Positions 1 through 5,441 of a stretch of DNA of 5,453 nt are shown here, piece by piece. The notes beneath the pieces are model-generated. The model was not told where the DNA came from and did no database searches. It was given only the letters and a program-made list of their open reading frames with translations. This DNA comes from Deltaproteobacteria bacterium. Its GTDB lineage: Bacteria; Desulfobacterota; Desulfomonilia; UBA1062. The stretch spans positions 1 to 5,453 of the forward strand of contig JAGVNP010000278.1 in NCBI GenBank assembly GCA_020053185.1, read 5' to 3'. A program made the position numbers and the translations under genes. Position 1 is the first letter of the stretch. Every line of letters begins with the position of its first letter.

Positions 1-98
1 ATTTCCATGACGCCGAGACGGTTTATAACCCTCATCAGGCGTTTGCTTGCCTTGTGAGGGCTTATAATAGTAACCTTTTTTATTGGTTCAATTGCCAT
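1..98 (-). CDS. ntpI: V/A-type ATPase subunit I, N-terminal fragment (runs off the window)
   Basis: Subunit I (the a subunit) is the large membrane stator of the rotary V/A-type H+ or Na+ ATPase. Its N-terminal cytoplasmic domain contacts the peripheral stalks and its C-terminal membrane domain forms the ion half-channels. Only about 32 codons are present, starting ATG GCA ATT GAA CCA. The protein begins MAIEPIKKVTIIS and continues to RLMRVINRLGVMEI. This matches the family's typical opening MA(I)xPMKKVxIIG followed by a helix and LGxVEI. The start codon lies 2 nt after the stop of the subunit H gene, and I see no strong Shine-Dalgarno sequence of its own (only GCGAGATG), so translational coupling is likely. 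The H-then-I order is that of archaeal-type ATPase operons. Family assignment rests on this short N-terminus plus context. Whether the enzyme moves H+ or Na+ and makes or burns ATP cannot be seen here. Confidence 0.82.
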   Translation of the reverse strand, partial: MAIEPIKKVTIISPHKASKRLMRVINRLGVME

Positions 99-100
99 TC

Positions 101-412
101 TTACATCTCGCTGAATCGGGAAATGATGCGATCCACCTGCTGTTTGAGGGCGGCTTCTCCCATATTATCTATTTTGTGCAATTCCGCATTGAGTTCTTTT
201 TCTGCATCAACGGTGGCCCTGCCTAAGTTGGCTTCTAATTTTTCTCTGTGGGCCTCAATTTTTTTATCAACTTCCTGTGTCAATGCCTGGCGGAATGTGT
301 TCAGTTCAGCCTGAACATTTTCTTCAATATTTTTTGCTTCAGCGTGCGCATGTGCGAGTAAGGATTCGGCTTCTTTTTCCAATGAGACAATATCATCAAC
401 AAGCTTAGCCAT
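101..412 (-). CDS. ahaH: V/A-type ATPase subunit H (peripheral stalk coiled coil; also called G)
   Basis: This 103-aa protein is almost entirely a charged alpha-helix rich in Ala, Glu, Lys and Leu. It opens MAKLVDDIVSLEKEAESLL and continues with AHAHAEAKNIEENVQ and KKIEAHREKLEANL, typical of the E/H (E/G) stalk heterodimer that holds the A3B3 head against rotation. Archaeal and bacterial subunit H proteins are about 100-110 aa, so the length fits. The frame stays open upstream to 469, but I chose the ATG at 412 because AGGAGA (427-422) lies 9 nt before it and the extra 19 residues (Lys/Arg-rich) do not resemble the family. Its stop is 2 nt from the start of subunit I, which strongly supports the call, since coiled-coil sequence alone would not. 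Leader hairpin: see 436-457. The gene may be co-transcribed with the small selenoprotein candidate 79 nt upstream, because no minus-strand terminator separates them. Confidence 0.85.
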   Translation of the reverse strand: MAKLVDDIVSLEKEAESLLAHAHAEAKNIEENVQAELNTFRQALTQEVDKKIEAHREKLEANLGRATVDAEKELNAELHKIDNMGEAALKQQVDRIISRFSEM

Positions 413-435
413 ATACCCCAATCTCCTCTTTAGTA

Positions 436-457
436 GCTGCCTTGTGGCGGCTTTTTT
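436..457 (+). terminator. Terminator-like hairpin reading on the plus strand, opposite to all genes
   Basis: On the plus strand GCTGCC (436-441), loop TTGT and GGCGGC (446-451) form a 6-bp stem with one U-G wobble, followed directly by six T (452-457), the layout of an intrinsic terminator. Nothing coding is seen upstream on the plus strand, so it would stop antisense transcription coming through the ATPase subunit H gene. Read on the minus strand the stem has an A-C mismatch and no T tract, so it should not stop the ATPase operon. It sits in the leader of subunit H just upstream of its ribosome binding site. Confidence 0.4.
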
Positions 458-479
458 ATTAAGAGTCAATCACATGCCA

Positions 480-626
480 GGCTTTTGGATTTTATTCTTT
501 GGGTTTTTTGGATCGATCCTCGATCCTGCAAGAATCCGACATTCAGGTTCTAACGCCGAATCTGGGCAGGATATAGCGATTCAGTACAACCCATCCAACA
601 ATAACAGCAATAAAGATCCAAAAGCC
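480..626. repeat. Inverted repeat flanking the small selenoprotein candidate
   Basis: GGCTTTTGGAT at 480-490 is the perfect reverse complement of 616-626. With one bulged base the match extends by a further TTTATT, giving about 17 paired positions. In the minus-strand transcript, codons 3-6 of the small protein could pair with the sequence covering and following its TAA stop, closing the frame into one long-range loop. Whether this has a function is unknown; one arm is coding and A/T-rich, so chance is possible. Confidence 0.5.
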
Positions 627-632
627 TTCCAT
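492..632 (-). CDS. Candidate membrane selenoprotein of 46 aa with in-frame UGA (Sec30)
   Basis: The frame starts at ATG 632 with GTGAGG ending 7 nt upstream. Residues 3-17 (GFWIFIAVIVGWVVL) form one hydrophobic helix. Next come NRY and the motif LPRFGVRT (22-29), then an in-frame TGA at 545-543 (position 30), then MSDSC with Cys35, and a charged tail (RIEDRSKKPKE) ending in TAA at 494-492. Evidence for selenocysteine is as follows. The frame continues sensibly past UGA. A cysteine follows five residues later, giving a UxxxxC redox-like pair. A hairpin meeting bacterial SECIS criteria lies immediately downstream. The other genes here have no in-frame UGA and end in TAA or TAG. From memory, unverified, similar one-helix microproteins with LPxxGVxTC/U-M endings occur in anaerobic bacteria; I know no function. 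Positive charges after the helix predict the Sec/Cys end in the cytoplasm. The alternative is a 29-aa protein that stops at UGA. It lies between purQ and the V-ATPase genes, 79 nt before subunit H. Confidence 0.66.
510..526 (-). promoter_or_regulatory. Putative bacterial SECIS hairpin for UGA decoding
   Basis: On the minus strand GGATCG (526-521), loop AGGAT (520-516) and CGATCC (515-510) make a perfect 6-bp stem with a 5-nt loop. The loop begins 22 nt after the UGA (545-543), and its second base is G. Published bacterial SECIS models ask for an apical loop of 3-14 nt, a G in the first two loop positions and 16-37 nt between UGA and loop, so all three are met. The element would recruit SelB carrying Sec-tRNA. 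The stem is short, its flanks (TTGCA against AAAAA) hardly extend it, and short GATC-rich palindromes arise by chance, so it supports but does not prove recoding. Confidence 0.55.
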
Positions 633-653
633 CGTTATGCCTCACAATACGCT

Positions 654-682
654 ATTTTATTATTTTAGCAGAAATAAAGCAA
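654..682 (-). promoter_or_regulatory. Promoter-like motif upstream of the small selenoprotein candidate
   Basis: On the minus strand TTGCTT (682-677) and TAAAAT (659-654) are 17 nt apart, a weak -35 with a good -10. An overlapping alternative is the extended -10 TGCTAAAAT (670-662). Either would start transcription about 10-25 nt before the ATG at 632. It lies 40-70 nt after the purQ stop, and I see no clear purQ terminator, so readthrough from purQ is also possible. A/T-rich DNA makes such motifs common. Confidence 0.4.
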
Positions 683-722
683 GGGCTTGTAGGGCAATAT
701 TTTTCTGAAAGCGATTAATTGA

Positions 723-1532
723 CTAAACGGTCCCTTTGAGGAAGTTCACTGCATTATCGAACAAGATCATGCCCTGGCCTCGCTCTGGAAGAGAAATCCT
801 GGTCCAAGATGGGTGATTCGTTTTATGGGTATATGCCTCGGGATGTGGCATGAGACCGAATATGCGGCCGGTTGCATCGCACATGCCTGCAATCGCGCAA
901 GTAGATCCATTGGGATTTAGTGGATATTCCATGGTGGGATTGCCTTTGCTATCTGCATAGAAAAGACTGGCAAGGTTTTTGTCCATAATTTCGCGAAGAG
1001 TCTCTTCTGTATCGGTTACCACATTGCCTTCTCCGTGCCGTACAGGAAGCTCGATTATATCAATGCCTTTGGTGAATACGCAGGGACTGTTATTGTTTGC
1101 CTTGAGTCTTACCCAGCGGTCTTCAAAGCGGGCAGAGTTATTGAAGGTGATTGATGCCCGCCTGGCCCCCAAAGGATTACCAGGAAGCAGGCCGGCCTTT
1201 ACCAGTGCCTGAAATCCGTTGCATATGCCAAGGATCAGGTGTCCGTCTTTGATAAAGGCAAAAATCTCATCAAGCAAGGTAGGGCCAGAGCCTTTTATCC
1301 TCGCATATTTGAACCGGATAGCCTGAACCTGGGCAGATCCAAGGTCGTCTCCATCCAAAAAGCCTCCAGCAAGGACAAGAAAGTGGTAATCTGTGATTCG
1401 GGTTTTTCCATTTAAGATATCGCTTATATGTACGATATCTGCTTTTGCTCCTGCATGAGAGCAGGCAAAGGCTGTCTCGATCTCGCAGTTTGTGCCGTTG
1501 CCCGATATGATAAGCGATTTTATTTTTTTCAT
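723..1532 (-). CDS. purQ: Phosphoribosylformylglycinamidine synthase glutaminase subunit PurQ
   Basis: PurQ hydrolyses glutamine and passes ammonia to PurL, which makes FGAM from FGAR and ATP in step 4 of cytosolic de novo purine synthesis. The 269-aa protein is a class I glutamine amidotransferase. It has an N-terminal strand and turn with GNGTNCEIE (11-19), the oxyanion-side loop LAGGFLDGDD (54-63), the nucleophile elbow GICNGFQAL with Cys104, and the catalytic His230 and Glu232 in GLMPHPE. PVRHGEGN (163-170) is also typical of the family. It is longer than the roughly 227-aa PurQ of Bacillus subtilis, matching the longer free-standing PurQ class that partners fused PurSL proteins. The ATG is 1 nt after the purL stop (TAA-A-ATG) with only a weak GGA upstream, so its translation is probably coupled to purL, which suits a subunit needed in fixed ratio. 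All catalytic residues are present, and there is no sign of damage. Confidence 0.97.
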   Translation of the reverse strand: MKKIKSLIISGNGTNCEIETAFACSHAGAKADIVHISDILNGKTRITDYHFLVLAGGFLDGDDLGSAQVQAIRFKYARIKGSGPTLLDEIFAFIKDGHLILGICNGFQALVKAGLLPGNPLGARRASITFNNSARFEDRWVRLKANNNSPCVFTKGIDIIELPVRHGEGNVVTDTEETLREIMDKNLASLFYADSKGNPTMEYPLNPNGSTCAIAGMCDATGRIFGLMPHPEAYTHKTNHPSWTRISLPERGQGMILFDNAVNFLKGTV

Positions 1533-1533
1533 T

Positions 1534-4485
1534 TTAAAAATCCAGCGTGGCTTTCCAGGCCGTTTTTAAGCCAGAAAGATCAGCATCAATCAATGTGTTT
1601 TGCTTCAACCCTTTTATCACAACGCGCGTAGCCGTTGTTGATTTTCCGATACATGCGGCATCATTGCCAAAAATCTTTTCAATATGAGCTTTGTTTTTCG
1701 GTTCAACTGCAATCAAGATTCTGCTTGCGGACTCAGAATATAAGAGCTCTGTTGCAGAAAGTTTTCCTTTTGCTGGAACGCATGAAAGATCCAGCTCAAT
1801 CCCAATTCCGCCGGAAAATGCCATTTCCGTGGCTGCAATTGCAAGGCCGCCGTCTGAGAGATCATGCGCGGCAGAGACCAGACCCATATTGATTGCCTTA
1901 TGGAGTTTTTTGTATCTGGCATATGCACTTTTTGCATCTACCTTTGGAACATTAGCTCCGATCTGGCCTAAGGAAGCAAGATATTCAGATCCGCCAAGTT
2001 CTTTTTTTGTGGTTCCGAGGATATAAATAAGATCCCCCGGATGCTTGATGTCCAGGGTAACTGCGTTTTCTGCATTTTTCATCTTACCGATTACCGAGAA
2101 CAGGATTGTGGGCGGTATGGATATCTTTGTATCTCCAATAATATAATCGTTTTTCATGCTGTCCTTGCCGGATACGCAGGGGCAATCGAATGCAATTGTG
2201 TAGTCGTACAGAGCCTTGTTTGCCCGCACAAGCTGGGCAAGTTTATATTTTCCGTCAGGCGTTTTTTCGCTCTCCACGGGATCGCACCAGCAGAAGTTAT
2301 CAAGGCATGCCCAATTTTCCGGATCTCCGCCTGCACACAAATAGTTTCGCAAGGCTTCATCAAGGCTGCACGCCGCCATATGATAGGCATCAATATCCGA
2401 GTATCTGGGGGCAATGCCATTTGATACCACCACTGCCTCCATGCTTTCGAGCAAGGGACGAACAACACCTGCATCAGAAGGGCCGTCATGGTCTTTGCCG
2501 GAAAGCGGCTTTATTACTGATCCGCCCTGCACTTCGTGGTCATACTGGCGGACTACGTAATCTTTTGAGCATATATTCAATCTCGATAGCATCTCGAGAA
2601 GTTTTTTATTCTGATCTTCGGGCTCAATGGTTGCAGCATCTTTAAGATCTTTTTCTTCCCATTTTGCATGAAGCTGCATCTTAGGCAACCCGTTGTGCAG
2701 GAAATCGAGAGAAAGATATGCAACAGTGTTTCCTTCGTAGGTGCAGTGGAAAAATCCTGTATCTGTAAATGTTCCGATCACCGTGGATTCAACTCCCATT
2801 TGTTCGGACAGGCTAAGAAAATCTTCGATCTTTTCTTTTGGCACTGCAAGCGACATCCTCTCCTGTGCCTCGGAAAGCAGGATTTCCCAGGGTTTTAATC
2901 CATGGTATTTCAAGGGAGGCTTTTCAAGCTCAAGTGTACACCCGCCACTGAGCAGGGACATTTCTCCAATCGAAGAAGAGAGTCCTCCTGCGCCATTATC
3001 TGTGATTGCAGCGTAAAGCCCGAGATCGCGCGCTCTGAGCAGAAAATCAGTGAGCCGTTTTTGCGTGATGGGATCTCCAATTTGTACTGCGGACGTGGGT
3101 GATTCTTCATGCAGTTCTTCTGATGAGAATGTGGCGCCGTGAATGCCGTCTTTTCCGATCTTGCCGCCAGCCATAACAATCAGATCCCCTGGATCAATCT
3201 TTTTTTCATGGGACGGTTTTCCATTGATCTTCACAGGCATTATTCCTGCTGTTCCGCAATACACAAGAGGTTTACCAAGATATCGCTCGTCAAACACAAG
3301 ACAGCCGTTTACCGTGGGAATGCCAGACTTGTTTCCGCCATGCTCAACCCCTTCCCGAACTCCTTCGAAGATTCGTCTGGGATGGAGAATCCGTTTTGGA
3401 AGGTCTTTGTCATAGAAAGGAGAGGCAAAGCAGAATACATCGGTGTTGAAAATCAGCTTTGCTCCGATTCCTGTGCCGAACGGGTCCCTGTTCACGCCCA
3501 CAATGCCGGTGAGTGCTCCGCCGTAAGGATCGAGCGCAGAGGGAGAATTATGGGTCTCGACCTTGAACACAAGGTGATAATCTTTATTGAATCGAATTAC
3601 ACCTGCGTTATCTGTAAACACACTCACGCAGATGTCTTTGTCTTTTCTCTTCTTTCTGATCTCATTTGTTGATCCCTGTATATAGGTTTTGAACAGGGAA
3701 GAGATCTCCTCTTTTTTTCCGGATTCCTCATAAGTGATGTTGGCACTGAATATCTTGTGCTTGCAGTGCTCGGACCATGTCTGGGCCAGAACTTCAAGCT
3801 CCACATCAGTGATGAGAGAATCAAGGAACTGTTTTTTTCTCAATTTTAAGGCACTGGGATCTCTGAAATAAGCCTGTATAACCTTCATCTCGTCAAGGGT
3901 TAAGGCAAGCGTTCTGGCCCTGGAAAGACTTGCCAGATCAGCATCGGAGATTTCAAGGTTGATGTTTTCTACTTGAGACTCGTTGTTTGAAGAAGCCAAT
4001 ACTTTTGGGATATAAGGAGAAATGCCGCTTTTAACATCCTGCGGCGAGAATATCCTGAATGATTGGATAAGGGAGTTTCCCAGAAAATCATAAGCTAATT
4101 TTTCAGCAAGAGCTCGGTCGAGAGATCCTTTAATAAGAAATGCCTTTGAAGAATAGACATCAAGGGTCTTTCCGGAGATTAATTTCAGGGCATTAGTTGA
4201 AGTGTGTCCGATGTTGTCTGTTACACCGGGTCTGAAACCCACCTCGATGTACCAGTCAAATTTCCGTGGCAGCTGGCTGTCTATCGCAATATCCTGGATT
4301 ACCGGATCACAGAAGGCCTCTTTGAGCCAAAACTCATCGATATTTTCTTCATCTACAGAATACACATCCAGGCAGAAGATGGTCTCGATCGCATAGGAAG
4401 AGGCGTTTTTGATCTGGTGCTTTGTTCTTTCTCCGCGCGCATCAAAAAGATGTGGTTTAAGGCCGACTTCTATCCGGTGGGCCAT
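1534..4485 (-). CDS. purL: Phosphoribosylformylglycinamidine synthase, PurS-PurL fusion (PurSL)
   Basis: This is the synthetase part of FGAM synthase: ATP + FGAR + ammonia to FGAM, with ammonia supplied by PurQ encoded directly downstream. At 983 aa it lies between the small PurL (about 600-750 aa, with separate PurS and PurQ) and the large proteobacterial PurL (about 1300 aa, with fused glutaminase). Residues 1 to about 160 occupy the place of the PurS-dimer-like N-terminal domain. A linker helix region (about 180-240, ASLSRARTLALTLDEM) precedes SEHCKHK, whose His240 is the conserved active-site histidine. Two AIR-synthase-like halves follow. The first carries FKVETHNSPSALDPYGGA (307-324), EHGGNKSGIPTVNG (381-394) and DNGAGGLSSSIGEM (496-509). 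The second carries YDHEVQGG (648-655), CVSGKDSMKN (770-779) and AAHDLSDGG (872-880). There is no C-terminal amidotransferase domain, so PurQ is required. The ATG at 4485 is 6 nt after the upstream stop; the best Shine-Dalgarno candidate is AAGG, 11 nt away. Confidence 0.97.
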   Translation of the reverse strand: MAHRIEVGLKPHLFDARGERTKHQIKNASSYAIETIFCLDVYSVDEENIDEFWLKEAFCDPVIQDIAIDSQLPRKFDWYIEVGFRPGVTDNIGHTSTNALKLISGKTLDVYSSKAFLIKGSLDRALAEKLAYDFLGNSLIQSFRIFSPQDVKSGISPYIPKVLASSNNESQVENINLEISDADLASLSRARTLALTLDEMKVIQAYFRDPSALKLRKKQFLDSLITDVELEVLAQTWSEHCKHKIFSANITYEESGKKEEISSLFKTYIQGSTNEIRKKRKDKDICVSVFTDNAGVIRFNKDYHLVFKVETHNSPSALDPYGGALTGIVGVNRDPFGTGIGAKLIFNTDVFCFASPFYDKDLPKRILHPRRIFEGVREGVEHGGNKSGIPTVNGCLVFDERYLGKPLVYCGTAGIMPVKINGKPSHEKKIDPGDLIVMAGGKIGKDGIHGATFSSEELHEESPTSAVQIGDPITQKRLTDFLLRARDLGLYAAITDNGAGGLSSSIGEMSLLSGGCTLELEKPPLKYHGLKPWEILLSEAQERMSLAVPKEKIEDFLSLSEQMGVESTVIGTFTDTGFFHCTYEGNTVAYLSLDFLHNGLPKMQLHAKWEEKDLKDAATIEPEDQNKKLLEMLSRLNICSKDYVVRQYDHEVQGGSVIKPLSGKDHDGPSDAGVVRPLLESMEAVVVSNGIAPRYSDIDAYHMAACSLDEALRNYLCAGGDPENWACLDNFCWCDPVESEKTPDGKYKLAQLVRANKALYDYTIAFDCPCVSGKDSMKNDYIIGDTKISIPPTILFSVIGKMKNAENAVTLDIKHPGDLIYILGTTKKELGGSEYLASLGQIGANVPKVDAKSAYARYKKLHKAINMGLVSAAHDLSDGGLAIAATEMAFSGGIGIELDLSCVPAKGKLSATELLYSESASRILIAVEPKNKAHIEKIFGNDAACIGKSTTATRVVIKGLKQNTLIDADLSGLKTAWKATLDF

Positions 4486-4491
4486 TTAGAT

Positions 4492-4878
4492 TTAAGCCTT
4501 TTCTTCTGCGGTTGCAGCTACCTGTCCTTCTAAGCTTTCCTGCAGGGATTTGCACTTTACGCACATGGTTGCGAAGGGCATGGCCTTCAGCCTCCCCACA
4601 GGGATCTCTTCCCCGCAGTCTTCGCAAAGCCCGTATTCTTTGGCATCCATCCTTTTTAAGGCAGCCTTTATCTGCTGGAGCTTCTGTCGCTCCCTGGAAG
4701 ACAGGAGAAGATTGAACTCCCGTGATTGCTCAATATCTGCATCATCGAACATGTCGCCGATGTCCCGTTGCTCGTCCACGTTGGAGGATTTAATCCGTTC
4801 TTGCAGATCCCCAAGTATATCCTTTTCCATCTTTGAAAGGATCTCTTTGATAGTCTTCAGCTCTTTTACTCTTAACAT
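4492..4878 (-). CDS. DksA/TraR-family C4 zinc-finger regulator
   Basis: The protein is 128 aa from the chosen start. It has an N-terminal helical coiled coil (about 3-75) and a zinc finger, C85-x2-C88-x17-C106-x2-C109 (CEDCGEEIPVGRL, then CVKC). The spacing equals that of E. coli DksA, and YGLCEDCGEEIPVGRLKAMP resembles the DksA/TraR signature. Known members bind the secondary channel of RNA polymerase and adjust initiation together with (p)ppGpp, though many family members are uncharacterised. The coiled-coil tip reads FDDADIEQSREF, where DksA has DxxDxA; the last position appears to be Glu, so full DksA activity is uncertain and I give no symbol. The frame is open to an ATG at 4926, but the ATG at 4878 is preferred: GTGGGGG lies 5 nt upstream, the extra 16 residues are not conserved-looking, and the likely promoter lies between the two. 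purL follows after 6 nt, suggesting one operon. Confidence 0.88.
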   Translation of the reverse strand: MLRVKELKTIKEILSKMEKDILGDLQERIKSSNVDEQRDIGDMFDDADIEQSREFNLLLSSRERQKLQQIKAALKRMDAKEYGLCEDCGEEIPVGRLKAMPFATMCVKCKSLQESLEGQVAATAEEKA

Positions 4879-4911
4879 TTTTTCCCCCACATTGTATTTG
4901 GAAGAAGGTTC

Positions 4912-4939
4912 TTTAAACAGATACAAGTTGCCATGTCAA
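4912..4939 (-). promoter_or_regulatory. Sigma70-like promoter for the dksA-like/purL/purQ operon
   Basis: On the minus strand a perfect TTGACA (4939-4934) is followed after 16 nt by TTTAAA (4917-4912), a moderate -10. The predicted start near 4905 gives a leader of about 27 nt that contains the GTGGGGG ribosome binding site. An in-frame start at 4926 would lie upstream of this transcript, which supports the 4878 start. The -35 lies inside one arm of the palindrome at 4929-4963. Confidence 0.55.
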
Positions 4940-4963
4940 GGAACAATTTTGCCTTACATGGCA
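4929..4963. repeat. Imperfect palindrome overlapping the -35 of the dksA-like/pur promoter
   Basis: TGCCATGT (4929-4936) and ACATGGCA (4956-4963) are perfect 8-bp inverted arms. Inside them AAGG and CCTT also pair, followed by AA/TT, with two single-base bulges, leaving about 5 nt unpaired. No T tract follows on either strand, so it is not an intrinsic terminator. Its overlap with TTGACA suggests an operator for a dimeric repressor, but no regulator is identified, and the palindrome does not match any PurR box I recognise. Confidence 0.45.
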
Positions 4964-5053
4964 TGCAATGCTATTCTTCAAAAAAATCAAGAACTTGGTT
5001 GTTTTTTCCCAAAAGAAAAAGCGAAAATACTGCCCCTTGCAGGGTATATTTTG

Positions 5054-5377
5054 TTACTTTTCTGAAGCCTCCTCGCTCTCTTCCAGGATAATATCCTCCA
5101 TATCAAGAATATATTCTCCAAGGTCGCCAGCCTTTGTAGCTTCTGCATCTTCCTTTGCTTCGGGAAACTCTCTCGCGTCTTTGGGTCTTCCGAGCATTCT
5201 CCGTCTTTTGCGCTTTGCCTCTTTCTTTTCTTCCTCATTTTTCATGTTTTCCCCGCACTTGGGGCAAATAGCTTCTGGCTTTTCCAGATCATAGAATTTG
5301 GTACCGCATTTAAAGCACTTGTGCTTGTTTCCGAGCTTCACGATGGTCTCCTTGTTTTTTCCTTTTGTTGTTTTCAT
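5054..5377 (-). CDS. FYDLN-type zinc ribbon protein with acidic tail
   Basis: This 107-aa soluble protein has a basic N-terminus and a zinc ribbon, CFKCGTKFYDLEKPEAICPKCG (Cys21, Cys24, Cys38, Cys41). The FYDL signature at 28-31 defines the FYDLN-acid family (TIGR02300-like). A Lys/Arg/Glu-rich linker (about 47-64, with KRKRRR) follows, and then an acidic C-terminal tail ending EEASEK. The family has no established biochemical role that I know of; the ribbon suggests binding of nucleic acid or protein. The start is well supported: AAGGAT ends 7 nt before the ATG, and a promoter-like pair lies just upstream. A gap of 175 nt to the next gene, with its own promoter-like sequence, suggests a separate transcription unit. 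A weak hairpin after its stop (CTGC, loop, GCAG near 5038-5026, then T-rich DNA) may end it, but I would not call that a terminator. Confidence 0.85.
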   Translation of the reverse strand: MKTTKGKNKETIVKLGNKHKCFKCGTKFYDLEKPEAICPKCGENMKNEEEKKEAKRKRRRMLGRPKDAREFPEAKEDAEATKAGDLGEYILDMEDIILEESEEASEK

Positions 5378-5394
5378 AGAGAATATCCTTTTAG

Positions 5395-5424
5395 TTTATA
5401 TAAGCATCATCTCCCGGAAGTCAA
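5395..5424 (-). promoter_or_regulatory. Sigma70-like promoter for the FYDLN-type gene
   Basis: On the minus strand TTGACT (5424-5419) and TATAAA (5400-5395) are separated by 18 nt; each matches consensus at five of six positions. The start would fall near 5390-5386, at or inside the Shine-Dalgarno AAGGAT (5390-5385), so the leader would be unusually short. Either transcription starts at the upstream end of that range, or another promoter outside the window is used. Confidence 0.5.
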
Positions 5425-5441
5425 TCCCTGAATAAAGGGAT
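5424..5441. repeat. Small inverted repeat abutting the -35
   Basis: On the minus strand ATCCCT (5441-5436), spacer TTATTC and AGGGAT (5429-5424) form a 6-bp inverted repeat whose last base is the first base of the -35 TTGACT. No T tract follows on either strand, so it is not an obvious terminator. It could be an operator or upstream regulatory site. At this length chance occurrence is possible. Confidence 0.3.

Noticed and set aside
413..469. Longer subunit H with 19 extra N-terminal residues
   Set aside because: The AGGAGA ribosome binding site serves the ATG at 412, and the basic extension is unlike family members.
440..475. TTGACT as a -35 for the V-ATPase operon
   Set aside because: No acceptable -10 lies 15-19 nt downstream (CACAAG at 17 nt).
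543..545. UGA reassigned to Trp or Gly genome-wide
   Set aside because: The more than 1300 codons of purL, purQ, the dksA-like and FYDLN genes contain no in-frame UGA, while Trp is encoded by TGG.
543..632. A plain 29-aa protein ending at UGA
   Set aside because: Still possible, but the open frame, Cys and hairpin after the UGA favour Sec insertion; kept as the alternative.
444..668. Plus-strand open frame of 74 codons in the purQ-ATPase gap
   Set aside because: It starts at GTG with no ribosome binding site, crosses the terminator-like hairpin, and its GFWI stretch arises from the inverted repeat. The minus-strand frame here has much better support.
3139..3672. Plus-strand open frame of 177 codons inside purL, and similar antisense frames
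   Set aside because: They are antisense to a clearly conserved gene, with no family-like sequence, and are shadows of purL codon structure.
4879..4926. Upstream ATG for the DksA-like protein
   Set aside because: It lacks a good ribosome binding site and lies before the predicted transcription start; the ATG at 4878 has GTGGGGG.
5005..5045. Possible intrinsic terminator after the FYDLN gene
   Set aside because: Only a 4-bp stem (CTGC/GCAG, or CCCT/AGGG), and the following T-rich DNA is interrupted; too weak to call.
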